From Lamellibrachia columna (Eukaryota; Annelida; Polychaeta; Sabellida; Siboglinidae), in assembly GCA_963662155.1 (NCBI GenBank), contig OY759267.1:19538438-19602437 (forward strand): DNA of 64,000 bases. The letters run 5' to 3'. Of the stretch, positions 23,279-37,399 are shown piece by piece (position 1 is the first letter of the stretch; the number at the start of each line of letters is the position of its first letter). The notes beneath the pieces are model-generated. The model saw only the letters and a list, made by a program, of their open reading frames with translations, had not been told where the DNA came from and did not search any database. Both the position numbers and the translations under genes were made by a program.

Positions 23279-26200
23279 GGCTTCTCGGCTATACGACAAG
23301 CATCATCGTGCCACCAGAAGCCACAACGACACAACCAGAAACCACAACGACACAAACAGAAACCACAACGACAACACCAGAAGCCACAACGACACAAACA
23401 GCCACGACGACATCATCGGAAGCCACAACCACAACACCAGAAGCCACGTCAACACAAACTAAAGCCACATCGACATCACCAGAAACCACAAAGAAATCAC
23501 CAGAAGACACAACGACACAAACAAAAGCCATAACGACACAAACAGAAACCACAACAACGCCAAAAACCACAACGACACAAACAGAAGCCACAACGACGCA
23601 AACAGATGTCACAACGACACAAATAGGCATCACAACGTCACAAACAGAAGCCACAACGACATCACCAGAAGCCACAACGACACAAACAGCCACGACGAAA
23701 TCATCGGAAGCCACAACCACAACACCAGAAGCCACGACGACACAAACTAAAGCCACAACGACGCAACCAGAAGCAACAACGACATCACCAGAAATCACAA
23801 AGAAATCACCAGAAGCCACAACGACGCAAACAAAAGCCATCACGACACAAACGGAAGCCACATCGACTCAAACAGAAACCACAACAACGCCAAAAGCCAC
23901 AACGACACAAACAAAAGCCACAACGGTGCAAACAGAAGCCACAACGACACAAACAGATGTCACAACGACACAAATGGGCGTCTCAACGTCACAAACAGAA
24001 GCCACAACGACATCACCAGAAGCTACAACGACACAAACAGCCACGACGACATCATCGGAAGCCACAACCACAACACCAGAAGCCACGACGGCACAAAATA
24101 AAGCCACAACGACGCAACCAGAAGCAACAACGACACAAACAGAAAATACAACGACATCGCCAGAAGCCACAACGACACAAATAGAAGCCACATCGACATC
24201 ACCAGAAATCACAAAGAAATCACCAGAAGCCACAATGACACAAACAAAAGCCATAACGACACAAACGGAAGCCACATCGACACAAACAGAAACCACAACA
24301 ACGCCAAAAGCCACAACGACACAAACAGAAGCCACAACTATGCAAACAGAAGCCACAACGACACAAACAGATATCACAACGACACAAATAGGCGTCACAA
24401 CTTTACAAACAGAAGCCACAACGACATCACCAGAAGCCACAACGACACAAACAGCCACGACGACATCATCGGAAGCCACAACCACAACACCAGAAGCCAC
24501 GACGACACAAACTAAAGCCACAACGACGCAAACAGAAGCAACAACGACACAAACAGAAACTACAACGACATCGCCAGAAGCCACAACGACACAAATAGAA
24601 GCCATATCGACATCACCAGAAATCACAAAGAAATCACCAGAAGCCACAACGACACAAACAAAAGCCATAACGACACAAACGGAAGCCACATCGACACAAA
24701 CAGAAACCACAACAACGCCAAAAGCCACAACGACACAAACAGAAACCACAACGGTGCAAACAGAAGCCACAACGACACAAACAGATGTCACAACGACACA
24801 AATGGGCGTCTCAACGTCACAAACAGAAGCCACAACGACATCACCAGAAGCTACAATGACACAAACAGCCACGACGACATCATCGGAAGCCACAACCACA
24901 ACACCAGAAGCCACGACGGCACAAAATAAAGCCACAACGACGCAACCAGAAGCAACAACGACACAAACAGAAAATACAACGACATCGCCAGAAGCCACAA
25001 CGACACAAATAGAAGCCACATCGACATCACCAGAAATCACAAAGAAATCACCAGAAGCCACAATGACACAAACAAAAGCCATAACGACACAAACGGAAGC
25101 CACATCGACACAAACAGAAACCACAACAACGCCAAAAGCCACAACGACACAAACAGAAGCCACAACTATGCAAACAGAAGCCACAACGACACAAACAGAT
25201 ATCACAACGACACAAATAGGCGTCACAACTTTACAAACAGAAGCCACAACGACATCACCAGAAGCCACAACGACACAAACAGCCACGACGACATCACCGG
25301 AAGCCACAACCACAACACCAGAAGCCACGACGACACAAACTAAAGCCACAACGACGCAAACAGAAGCAACAACGACACAAACAGAAACTACAACGACATC
25401 GCCAGAAGCCACAACGACACAAATAGAAGCCATATCGACATCACCAGAAATCACAAAGAAATCACCAGAAGCCACAACGACACAAACAAAAGCCATAACG
25501 ACACAAACGGAAGCCACATCGACACAAACAGAAACCACAACAACGCCAAAAGCCACAACGACACAAACAGAAACCACAACGGTGCAAACAGAAGCCACAA
25601 CGACACAAACAGACGTCACAACGACACAAATGGGCGTCTCAACGTCACAAACAGAAGCCACAACGAGATCACCAGAAGCTACAATGACACAAACAGCCAC
25701 GACGACATCATCGGAAGCCACAACCACAACACCAGAAGCCACGACGACACAAACTAAAGCCACAACGACGCAAACAGAAGCAACAACGACACAAACAGAA
25801 ACTACAACGACATCGCCAGAAGCCACAACGACACAAATAGAAGCCATATCGACATCACCAGAAATCACAAAGAAATCACCAGAAGCCACAACGACACAAA
25901 CAAAAGCCATAACGACACAAACGGAAGCCACATCGACACAAACAGAAACCACAACAACGCCAAAAGCCACAACGACACAAACAGAAACCACAACGGTGCA
26001 AACAGAAGCCACAACGACACAAACAGACGTCACAACGACACAAATGGGCGTCTCAACGTCACAAACAGAAGCCACAACGAGATCACCAGAAGCTACAATG
26101 ACACAAACAGCCACGACGACATCATCGGAAGCCACAACCACAACACCAGAAGCCACGACGGCACAAAATAAAGCCACAACGACGCAACCAGAAGCAACAA

Positions 26201-28060
26201 CGACACAAACAGAAAATACAACGACATCGCCAGAAGCCACAACGACACAAATAGAAGCAACATCGACATCACCAGAAATCACAAAGAAATCACCAGAAGC
26301 CACAACAACACAAACAAAAGCCATAACGACACAAACGGAAGCCACATCGACACAAACAGAAACCACAACAACGCCAAAAGCCACAACGACACAAACAGAA
26401 GCCACAACAACGCCAAAAGCCACAACGACACAAACAGAAGCCACAACTATGCAAACAGAAGCCACAACGACACAAACAGATGTCACAACGACACAAATAG
26501 GCGTCACTACGTTACAAACAGAAGCCACAACGACATCACCAGAAGCCACAACGACACAAACAGCCACGACGACATCATCGGAAGCAACAACCACAACACC
26601 AGAAGCCACGACGACACAAACAGAAACTACAACGACATCGCCAGAAGCCACAACGACACAAATAGAAGCCATATCGACATCACCAGAAATCACAAAGAAA
26701 TCACCAGAAACCACAACGACACAAACAAAAGCCATAACGACACAAACAGAAGCCACATTGACACAAACAGAAACCACAACAACGCCAAAAGCCACAACGA
26801 CACAAACAGAAGCCACAACGATGCAAACAGAAGCCACAACGACACAAACAGACGTCACAACGTCACAAACAGAAGCCACAACGACACGAACAGAAGCTAC
26901 GACGACACAACCAGAAGCCACGACGACATCACCAGAAGCCATAATGACATCACCAGAAGCCACAACGATAACAGCAGAAACCACGACAACACAAACTAAA
27001 GCCATAACGACGCAAACAAAGGCCACAACGACACAAACAGAATCCACAACGACACAAACAGAAGCCACATCGACATCACCAGAAACAACAAAGAAATCAC
27101 CAGAAGCCACAACGACACAAACAAAAGCCACAACGACACAAACAAAAGCCACAACAACACAAACAGAAGACACATCGACATCACCAGAAACCACAACGAC
27201 AACACCGGAAGACACAACGACACAAACTAAATCCACAACGAAACAAAAAGAATCCATATTGACATCACCAGAAGTGACAACGACACCACCAGAAGTGACA
27301 ACGACACAACAGGAAGTGACGACACAAACAGAAGTGACAACGACACAACCAGAAGAGACGACGATACAACCAGAAGTGACAGCGACACAATCAGAAGCCA
27401 CAACGACACAACCAGAAACCACAACGACACAAACAGAAGCCACAACGACACAAACAGAAGCCACAACGATATCACTGGAACCCACAACGATACAACAAGA
27501 AGCCACAATGACACAATCGGAAGTGACAACGACACAACCAGACGCCACAATTGCACAAACAGAACTAGCAACGACACAACCGGAAATAACAACGACACAA
27601 CGAGAAGTGACAATAACACAACGAGAAGTGACGGCACAACCGGAAGTGACAACGATACAACCACATTTGACACCGACACAACTGGAAGTAACAACGACGC
27701 AATCAGAAGTGACAAAACAACCGGAAGTGACCTCAACACAACCGGAAGTGACAACGACACAACCAGAAATTACAACGACACAACCAGAAGTGACAACGAC
27801 ACAGTCAGAAGTGACAGTGACACCACCAGAAGTGACAATGACACAATCAGAAATGACAACGACACAACTGGAAGTGACAACGACACAACCAGAAGCCACA
27901 ACGACAATAACAAAAGTGACAACGACACAACCGGATGTGACAACGATACAACCAGAAGTGACGACACAACCAGAAGTGACAACGACACAACCAGAAGACA
28001 CAACGACACAACCAGAAGAGACAACGTCAACAGCAGCGATGACGACAACGACAAATCTAG
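23279..28060 (+). CDS. Gene A exon 6: giant Thr-rich mucin region
   Basis: A single open exon of 4782 bp, about 1590 residues, made almost wholly of 6-7-residue units such as TTQTEA, TTSPEA, TTTPKA and TTQPEV. The donor is AATCTAG|GTAAAT. The acceptor is uncertain: the frame has a TGA at 23272, and AAAAG at 23274-23278 gives the right phase (1). Density of Thr with Ser and Pro is that of a mucin O-glycosylation domain. From 23605 to 26479 there is a 414-bp (138-residue) higher-order period. The 3' third (27240-28020) is built of TTQPEV/TTQSEV units instead. The opposite strand is also open by composition only. Confidence 0.8.
23605..26900 (+). repeat. Higher-order repeat, 414-bp period, inside the mucin exon
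   Basis: The marker GA(T/C)(G/A)TCACAACGACACAAAT lies at 23605, 23956, 24370, 24784, 25198, 25612, 26026 and 26479. The spacings are 351, then five of 414, then 453 (414 plus a 39-bp internal duplication encoding TTTPKATTTQTEA). All are multiples of three. Neighbouring copies alternate between ATGGGCGTCTCAACGTCA and ATAGGCGTCACAACTTTA types in part of the array. Confidence 0.85.
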
Positions 28061-28416
28061 GTAAATACATCATTCCTTGCGCTGAGTGTACTGTTATTAG
28101 CAAACTGCCATTTCGAATTGCAAATAATTCATTTTATCGAATGGAAGCGTTTCTAAAACCAAATGTGCATAACGTGTTCGTGATTTATTTCGTAACTTTA
28201 GGTAAATAAATTACTACGATAGTATTCTCTCAGCGCCTGTCTACTGAACATAATAACACACATGTAGCAGGTGTGCTCTGGATGTATTAAATAGGGTCAC
28301 ACATCATTCTTCGCCCCAAAAAAATTCCCAGTAATTCAAGATAAAAACTGTTTCACTGTCACAGCTGTTCAGTCACTGTTACAGAGAAGACTAATTATAT
28401 GTTATTGACTTTTCAG

Positions 28417-28574
28417 CATCGATGTGCGGCACCGTGGACCCTTGCTATGTATGCTACGGCACGTCTACATACATTGTCTGTAGTGGCGGCACTGCCACAG
28501 CACAGCCAGTGTTTCCGCCAACGTTTACATGTAGGCAGATCGATGAATGTAAACTAACGTTCGACAGTCCGTAA
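28417..28574 (+). CDS. Gene A exon 7: C-terminal six-cysteine segment
   Basis: Acceptor TGACTTTTCAG, phase 1, stop TAA at 28572-28574. It encodes about 52 residues: ASMCGTVDPCYVCYGTSTYI, then VCSGG..., ...FTCRQIDECK. Six Cys in a short extracellular tail suggest a small disulfide-linked knob. I do not recognise the fold. The phase match with the mucin exon, the splice consensus and the clean composition break after the repeats support the model. Confidence 0.65.
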
Positions 28575-28672
28575 AGTTAATATCAATATTGTCTTTGTCT
28601 GACGAATACTTCACTTCACACTTCATTTAATCAATGTAATCGTCATTTTACTGTGTTACGAGGCACCAGCTA

Positions 28673-28678
28673 AATAAA
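28673..28678 (+). terminator. Candidate poly(A) signal of gene A
   Basis: AATAAA about 100 bases after the gene A stop codon. Confidence 0.45.
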
Positions 28679-28755
28679 TAGTTAACGATGGTGTGACACA
28701 AAGTGTGGAAAGCTCAGAAACGGTCAGTTACAGCAAGTACGAGACGCCGAATGTT

Positions 28756-29140
28756 ATACCATGCTTAACGAATTGTTGATACCATGCTTAACGAATTGTT
28801 GATACCATGCTTAACGAATTGTTGATACCATGCTTAACGAATTGTTGATACCATGCTTAACGAATTGTTGATACCATGCTTAACGAATTGTTGATACCAT
28901 GCTTAACGAATTGTTGATACCATGCTTAACGAATTGTTGATACCATGCTTAACGAATTGTTGATACCATGCTTAACGAATTGTTGATACCATGCTTAACG
29001 AATTGGTGATACCATGCTTAACGAATTGGTGATATCATGCTTAACGAATTGTTGATACCATGCTTAACGAATTGTTGATACCATGCTTAACGAATTGTTG
29101 ATACCATGCTTAACGAATTGTTGATACCATGCTTAACGAA
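28756..29140. repeat. 23-bp minisatellite (CCATGCTTAACGAATTGTTG core)
   Basis: About 16 nearly identical 23-bp units with a G variant in two and a single-base change near 29035. It starts 80 bp after the gene A poly(A) signal and runs straight into a LINE/SINE tail. Confidence 0.9.
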
Positions 29141-29142
29141 TC

Positions 29143-29235
29143 TGGTTTGTTGTGCCTCTGAGCTCGGGTTCCTGTCGATTAATGCGCTATAGAAGTGTTA
29201 TTATTATTATTATCATCATCATTATTATTATTATT
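29143..29235 (+). mobile_element. LINE/SINE 3' tail with (ATT)n end
   Basis: TTGTGCCTCTGAGCTCGGGT, then GCGCTATAGAAGTG followed by ATT triplets. It is the forward copy of the tail described at 1987. Confidence 0.6.
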
Positions 29236-29678
29236 TTATTGCATACCGACCAGGTATGAGCACCTCAAAATATAGCCTCCATATACGAGTTCATCTTTAT
29301 TTTTATGATGGTTGTCTGATAAGATAACATAATCGGTTGAACTTTCTCGGTTCGTTTTCATAGTGGCAACATTATAATATATTCTTTAAAATATATTCAT
29401 GAGAGTTCAGTTAAAATGAATGCATTTGTTTATTATATTCATTATACTATTTGACATTATGCTAAAGGAAAGAGCACCAGTGTTTTATTCCGCGTATTTT
29501 ATCAAGGTGCCAGGTTATTATCCATGTCATGATAACCGGTGTAACTATAATAAAAGTTTTTTTAGATGCGGGCGGACGTTGTAATCGTATGTGTAAAATT
29601 GTTTTGTCATTTACTGCATTTCGATTCGAAACATATATATTTAACCAATACAGTTGCAATATGTACAGCGTTGTTGTT

Positions 29679-30195
<517 letters not shown>

Positions 30196-30299
30196 CAGCC
30201 GCCGCTGCTGCTGCTACTTGTGTCGACGTTGGTTGTGTTGTATCTACGTATTTTGTCAAACGTTATATATGTTGGCAGATAGGTAATCGTTTCTTTAAT

Positions 30300-31540
30300 T
30301 AAGTGTATTGGGTTAACTGATTACACGCCCAAGTGACTCCTGTGAGGCGCCCGTTTTCCAATATCTACAAGTGATTATTACGTGTCAAGCTCTAAACACT
30401 GTCCGACAATTGTTTGTGATTTGCATATTTGGCCGGCGCGACTGATGTCCTCATTAACCTGCTCGAGGCATTAAATCGCCGCTCACTGGAAAAACCAGTA
30501 AACTGTATGTAAGATATTAATCCTGGGGCATTGGCGCCGTGTTTTATGTATGTCGTCTACAGAAGATTAGGCAGCCATCTTGGGAAACGTCACTGGTTAG
30601 TGGCCATTGCCTACACCACAGAAGCTGGCGTAAGCTTAAAGTAGAAAATAACATTTACCTGTGGACTGTTCAAGAAGAGTATTGCTACTGAAGGACGATG
30701 GGGGCAAAATTTTAAGGGGAACATAAAAAAATATATCTCGCCAACTCGACGAATGAAGTATACAAACAACAAATCCACAGTGCTGAGAGCCTGGTCTGGC
30801 GGTGCTGTCTGATTGGGACGCTCAGTGTGACAAGATAACCAGGAGCTTCAAATCTATGTATAATATATCATTGTGCAATAATAATGGCACTAACCCTTTT
30901 CGCCACCACTTTCACTGTTGATACCATCGTCACTATAATATCTATCATCCAAATCAAAATAATCTCTAAAGACGCTATCAAATTCACTTGCCAACTCCGA
31001 TCACCAAAAGTAAAATTCTCGATGTTCGCCATTTTAAATTCTAAATTCTCTTTAACAACTGACAACTTTGTAAAAAAAATACTGATAGAAGGAGCTTCCT
31101 GATTGACATAAAAACTACAACCAACAGAAATAGCAGTATCGATTTGACAAACTGGTGCAATAATATGAGAAATGAAAATATTAAGCCAATCGACAAATCA
31201 TAACTTCAATCGTATGTAGCGCCAAATGTGAAATGCGACATTTGGTCGACGGAGGCACTTGAACATCCGTCGTTAACGGCAGCGCTGACGGCCGTCCGTA
31301 TATTATACATCCTGTCGTCAATCGTCTCGTCAGCCGCCGATAACCAGAGCACAGGGCATGACTCTGGCTCGTATATCGTGATTGTCATCTGTATGTCAAT
31401 ATTTTCGTAAATACCATATGGTCTACAAAGGTCGCTTGTTTGCAATTATTGATATACCAATAAATCATCCAATGAAACTCGTTGTACATTCCCTTATAAA
31501 CGTGTGACAGTGATGATAAATTATGAGCTGAGACAAGGGA
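30300..31540. other. No supported gene
   Basis: Mixed unique sequence. Short frames at 30868-31102 and 31206-31445 show no domain. No splice-consistent exon was recognised, although upstream exons of gene B could be hidden here. Confidence 0.4.
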
Positions 31541-31544
31541 TTCT

Positions 31545-32035
31545 ACCATTTAAAACATTTAAAAAACCATCCTCAACTGATTTTGCCTATCGCGAATCCA
31601 GTTCACCGATGTCAAAATATGTAGTGTGTGAATAGTTTAAGTAATATCCACAGTCGATTAAAAAAATCGTATTTTTGTTAAAATCATCAAAAGGATTGAC
31701 TATTGTCGTTAAATCTGGTAAGACTCAATATATAGTGGATATCCAAAACGGTAAACACTTTACGGAATCATGGCTGATCAAGGGTGCGACTTCCATCATC
31801 TCGCCGATTACATCATAAAGTTACGAACTTTCACCAAGGGCAAAATCGTGAGTTTTCAGCCTTTCCATTTTCACATCGATTAATGTTTAACCAAACATCA
31901 AATAATGTAATAGTGTGTCTGATGATTTCGCAAAAAAAACTACATTCGCAAGTTGCACAAACGAACTAGTATGTCGTAGTGGATATGCCTACTAAGTGGG
32001 TTTGGTTTTTCGAATTGAGGAGGGACCTTTAAAAT
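31545..32035 (+). mobile_element. MITE family M1, copy 1
   Basis: A ~480-bp noncoding element with related copies at 37400-37835 and 49345-49860. Shared blocks are ATCGCGAATCC(A/G)GTTCA, AGTGTGTGA(C/A)TAGTTTAA and AATTTCACCAAGG. The ends are similar when inverted: TTTAAA(A/G)..CC.TCCTCAA at the left and the complement of TTTAAAGGTCCCTCCTCAAT at the right, suggesting short terminal inverted repeats. Confidence 0.6.
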
Positions 32036-33225
32036 CACTGCAAGAATATCACACATATAGATTAAAACTTACAGCCGATTTCATAATGCCATAACCTACG
32101 TGGCAAATATTCCAAAATGGCATGTTTACATTTATCGATAAGCTGATAAACTATCAAACTATCATCGAAAAACCACGCGGCCTAGAATAAAACTGTCTTA
32201 TGTGGTATTGAAAAGTGTCTAAAATGACACAGTTTGCGCGACACATTCCATGTAACTACAATATAAGCAGGGTAATATATAGGTGTATTTAATTGCATAC
32301 TTACATCTAGAAGATTATGTAGCTCAACTGTATCGTGTATGTATCAATGTACCTGTCTTTGTAGGAGTACGTGATATACAAGGTCATCTGTAAAGTTCCT
32401 AATAACATAATGACACCCTTTAGCATAACATACATGCGCTTACTAAGGATTAGCTTTGACACCACGCGTTAATGTAACGCCAGTGCACAATTTACCTCGT
32501 TAAAAGATACGGGGTGATAGCTTACACGTGCAAGGTCTTATCACGCGCACTCGGCTCGATTTCCTGCGATTTATTCAGCGTTAGCACTGTAATATGTTTA
32601 CATGTAAGTCAATCACAGGTATCCGCTGTTTTCATAGCCGCATTCTCGTGTAAGCGGCTGTGAAAACTGGGGCAACGTCGATTGAAATAAGTTGTCCCGA
32701 CTGGCTGCGGTGAATGAACGGCGAACCAAGACCCAGCAGGGGTCGTCCGTGTTCAAGCATGGCACAATCAATGGGAAAGGAAGACGATTAAACAAGAATG
32801 CACAACATGGAGGCGAACATTCGTGACATATGTCTAGAAGATTAAATAAAATTAATGGAAGCACATGTGGCACAACTGATAGTATAGAGGATCGACGAAA
32901 TGAATAACTAATTTACTTAAATATGTCAAAGGGCTTGTGCCGAACGGTAGGTACACAAGAAGGCAGAGTAAAAAACAAACCTCGCCTAATTTGGAACATC
33001 GTGGACTCGTGAGGTCGCTTTGGGGATTGAAAGATCTAAAAACGACGGTGTGGTAGTTTTATTTATTCGATAGATGGCGACACAGTCGCTTTATTTTTAC
33101 TCCCCTAAACGGAGTGTTTACAACAGACACATTCTCTTGTGCAAAACTTTTTTTTTATTATCTCTAATTATTTAAAATGACGTACTTCGTTATAAAAAAA
33201 CACTCCTATACATAATGACCTGACG
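32035..33225. other. No supported gene
   Basis: Unique AT-rich sequence. The minus frame 32613-32873 has no recognisable domain. Confidence 0.4.
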
Positions 33226-33227
33226 TT

Positions 33228-33314
33228 TAACTAGCCCTGTGACTGTTTAAATGTTGTGTTCCACTTAACAGCCCCTGTGACTGTTTAAATGTTGTGTTCC
33301 ACTTAACAGCCCGT
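33228..33314. repeat. Tandem duplication of about 46 bp
   Basis: Two units containing CTGTGACTGTTTAAATGTTG and ending TCCACTTAACAGCCC. Confidence 0.85.
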
Positions 33315-33932
33315 GTCCGATCGAACTGAAACAGCGGAAAAGGCGGAGAAGACACATTTGTTGCGATCGACAATGTTTTGCTGTTTGAACATATGTTCAT
33401 GACACTTTATGTGAAAACTGTTTTACGCTAGCTCAACAATAAATATTGTCTCGAGGCTAAGACCCGATTTAATTATGAAAGTCAATTGTTTTGACGAGTT
33501 TAACAGCAGTACGTGCTGTTTTATTAATTGATTCGCGATATAAGGTAATGACATCAGTATTCCATCGCAGCTGGCGAATACTTGACGCTGCGTGCCATGT
33601 GTCATTCATAATTATTCACCCAGGTAGTTATATATTGCAAGTCACCAGTGACCCGTGTGTTAAACGTGATCTGTCGATTTGCTACACCGTAGGGCATTTG
33701 TAATATAGTAATTAGGATTGTGCAGTCGTGACTTACAGGTCACGTCGATATACATCGCTTCCTTTATATCGATAACTCGCATTCCCCGTCAGACCTGTAC
33801 AACGTGTGAGGTTGACAAATTACTTTGTGCAGCTGGACATGGGACAAGTCACTGGACACAGTAGCGTCGTTTTTCGGTGACACGATTCGTCGGATTTGCC
33901 GCCATAGCTTACCGTCAGTTCGACAGATATAT

Positions 33933-34238
33933 GGTGGCGGTGGCGGTGGCGGTGGCGGTGGCGGTGGCGGTGGCGGTGGCGGTGGCGGTGGCGGTGGCGG
34001 TGGCGGTGGCGGTGGCGGTGGCGGTGGCGGTGGCGGTGGCGGTGGCGGTGGCGGTGGCGGTGGCGGTGGCGGTGGCGGTGGCGGTGGCGGTGGCGGTGGC
34101 GGTGGCGGTGGCGGTGGCGGTGGCGGTGGCGGTGGCGGTGGCGGTGGCGGTGGCGGTGGCGGTGGCGGTGGCGGTGGCGGTGGCGGTGGCGGTGGCGGTG
34201 GCGGTGGCGGTGGCGGTGGCGGTGGCGGTGGCGGTGGT
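33933..34238. repeat. (GGTGGC)n hexanucleotide tract, about 51 copies
   Basis: A perfect GGTGGC run of just over 300 bp. Six frames are open through it (Gly, Val-Ala, Pro, Thr-Ala repeats), which is an artefact. The G-rich strand could form quadruplexes. Confidence 0.95.
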
Positions 34239-35067
34239 AATTGACTTAGCGCGCCACTGTGGTGTGGTCGCACAAAGCGGATGGCTTGGGGGGTGCATCT
34301 TTATAACGGTGCGAAACTGTTCGCGCAAACGGCAGCCGAAGACTTTAAAATACCACTTGCATTATACAAAGCAAACTAACAACAACAATTTAAAATGAAC
34401 GCAATAATAAACAATGCGTGATTCTCTGGACATTATCTTTCTCTTTCCCACTTTCCCAGACGTAAACGTAACCGAGCAAATACTTTATTGTACGATATTT
34501 CACTGAGCAGTTGCTGCCAGTTGGAGAACTACCGTCGTTCACACAATGTTAACTACACAGCCAGTGGCATTACTCACTGTCAACACCTCAAGCTGATACT
34601 TAATCTTACTCTTGACCTGCGTGACACGGCAATTTAGTTTTACTTCCTGGACCAAAGATTTCTGTTTCAACAATGTCACCGACAACAACATTCTTGTCGC
34701 AGCTGGTGAAACTTCGCTGACGAACATCGTCCAATATATCATTCCACTGACACCACACCCGACAGGTGGCTCGCTATGGGCGGTGCACAAGTGAGCTATT
34801 CACTTGTGCTCCGTCGACGTCAACGTCTCTTCTACGTCAAAGCACGTTTTTATACAGCGCGGTATCTAGGTCTTTATGCTCCTCAAAGCGCTTTACACTT
34901 CAGACCTGTCCATTCTTCTGTGCTAAGCGCACAGCTACGTTGCAATTACTGCGCGTAGACTATCAATTCACATATCCACCACTGTCTGTAGCCAGGTATT
35001 CATTTACAACTCAGTGAACCGAGGCAACGCGGAATGAACGAAATTGCCCCAGAAGCTAAACGGCATT

Positions 35068-35135
35068 AAGATGATTCGAACCAGGGTTCTCTCGATTGAG
35101 ACTCCGATGTTCGAACCACAACGCCACCGCGAATG
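35068..35135 (-). mobile_element. tRNA-like SINE head with A and B boxes
   Basis: On the minus strand TGGCGTTGTGG (35116-35126) fits the A box and GGTTCGAATCA (35072-35082) fits the B box, at tRNA-like spacing. It does not fold into an obvious complete tRNA, so a tRNA-derived SINE is more likely than a tRNA gene. Confidence 0.5.
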
Positions 35136-35262
35136 TGTCCAAGTTCTCCGTCACTCTACCTTTTCCAGACTACTTATATTTTTGTCTCACAATGGAACGC
35201 GAAGGAAAAGTTATATGAGTAATCACACAGTGATATTATACGATGCAACGTACATTACACAT

Positions 35263-35592
35263 GGGCGGATCCACTTTTCAGGAAAAGGGGGGTCCAAGTT
35301 GGCGTTTCGTGACTATGAAGCGCGAAGTGCCGATTGGTGGATTTAAGAGGGCGTGTCCCCTTCCCATTCGTTGTATATTGAAAGGGCGTGTCCCCTTCCC
35401 ATTCGTTGTATATTGAGAGGGCGTGTCCCCTTCCCATTCGTTATATATTTGTGCGATAAAACATTTGACGAGGTGCAATATGGTGAAACTTGGAATCCGA
35501 TTTTCAGCCAATTAATATGTTTCAGTAATAAGTGTACCCATTTGGTGGACAAAAGGGGGGTCCGCTATGCCTACATCTGGATCCGCCCCCCC
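35263..35592 (+). mobile_element. Small TIR element with internal minisatellite
   Basis: The ends GGGCGGATCCA (35264) and TGGATCCGCCC (35578) are inverted, followed inside by AAAAGGGGGGTCC and its like. Inside are three copies of a unit containing AGGGCGTGTCCCCTTCCCAT (35347-35450). I could not find a convincing target duplication. Confidence 0.5.
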
Positions 35593-35617
35593 GTTATATA
35601 ACATTGCTAAGTGCCTA

Positions 35618-35725
35618 AATGTACAACATCCGAAAGCTCTCCTGGTTTGGCCACGTCGCCCGACACAAAACCATTTCATAAATCATCCTGCAAGGCACAC
35701 CGGAGGGCAAGTTTGGCGAACTTAC
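35618..35725 (+). pseudogene. LINE reverse-transcriptase C-terminal remnant
   Basis: Frame: NIRKLSWFGHVARHKTIS, stop, IILQGTPEGKFGE. This is the 'I-x-x-L-x-WFGHVAR' block typical of the C-terminal part of several LINE families. Confidence 0.6.
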
Positions 35726-36071
35726 TTTACTACATTGTGTGTCGCTGTTAGAAAACCGACTCGGCTGACGTTCGGTACTGCGTTGATGGCGCTCGCGTTG
35801 TATGAACTGTTTCGCTGTCGGGCTTGCGCTGGCTTTTGCATCGCGTGAAATGACAGTTGGTTGTCTGAGGAAACGGAACAATTTCGAACGGGAAAAAGGA
35901 ATGCCGAAATAAACCCGCCGGACACAATGGCGGAGTGTGTCGTCGATTGGTTTCATTTGCCCATCGAAACAGCCGAACCTACCGAAGGTGGGCTTGCCCC
36001 GCGTTGTCCGAGAAGTATCGGACATCATGTCATGTAGGCATGCTATACGTTAATGGTTTAATCATTCTTAC

Positions 36072-36345
36072 ATAAATACATACATACATACATACATACA
36101 TACATACATACATACATACATACATACATACATACATACATACATACATACATACATAGATACATGCATACATATATACATACATGCATACATACATACA
36201 TACATACATACATACATACATACATACATACATACATACATACATACATACATACATACATACATACATACATAGATACATGCATACATATATACATACA
36301 TGCATACATACATATATACATACTTACATATATACTTCTATATCA
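36072..36345. repeat. (CATA)n microsatellite
   Basis: TACA/CATA tetranucleotides in two long blocks with a duplicated GATACATGCATACATATATA interruption (36158 and 36273). Confidence 0.95.
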
Positions 36346-36364
36346 TACCTGCATGACATGATGC

Positions 36365-36480
<116 letters not shown>

Positions 36481-36509
36481 ACATTAATTCAGAGGCCTCT
36501 CTTTATAAT

Positions 36510-36985
<476 letters not shown>

Positions 36986-37399
36986 CAGATTGAATATTCA
37001 TGAGCTAATTATTATTGATTTAGGAAAAAAATCAAACACTAGAATGTCAGCTTATTGTTGTATTTCCAACATAATGTTTTTAATAAATATGTTTATTTAT
37101 AATTGCTCGCAGGACATATTTAAATAGCGCTACGAATAAACAACGCTAACTATTGACCATTGCGAATTATCCAAAGCCAAATGTGAGGTCCGGCTTTATC
37201 CAGCCTACCAGGCCTTCCTTTGTCTCTGGTCACATGTCAGTGAAATTCATAGGCGTGGGAATATATAATGGAACCAAAATTCGTCGAAAAATGGCCTCGT
37301 GTAGCCCGCCTCTATATTATATACTACAACACAAGGCTATTCACAAGTTACCAGAACTATCAAAGAAAATTATTTCGATGGTTTTAACAAAAAGTGCGC

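Noticed and set aside
23868..28103. A 1411-codon minus-strand ORF (VVVAS/VCVVV repeats) opposite the mucin exon
   Set aside because: It is a composition shadow: the complement of ACA/ACG/GAA codons contains no stops. It lacks any domain, and splice signals favour the + strand.
33764..34398. Poly-Gly, poly-Pro, Val-Ala and Thr-Ala frames
   Set aside because: Artefacts of (GGTGGC)n, open on both strands.
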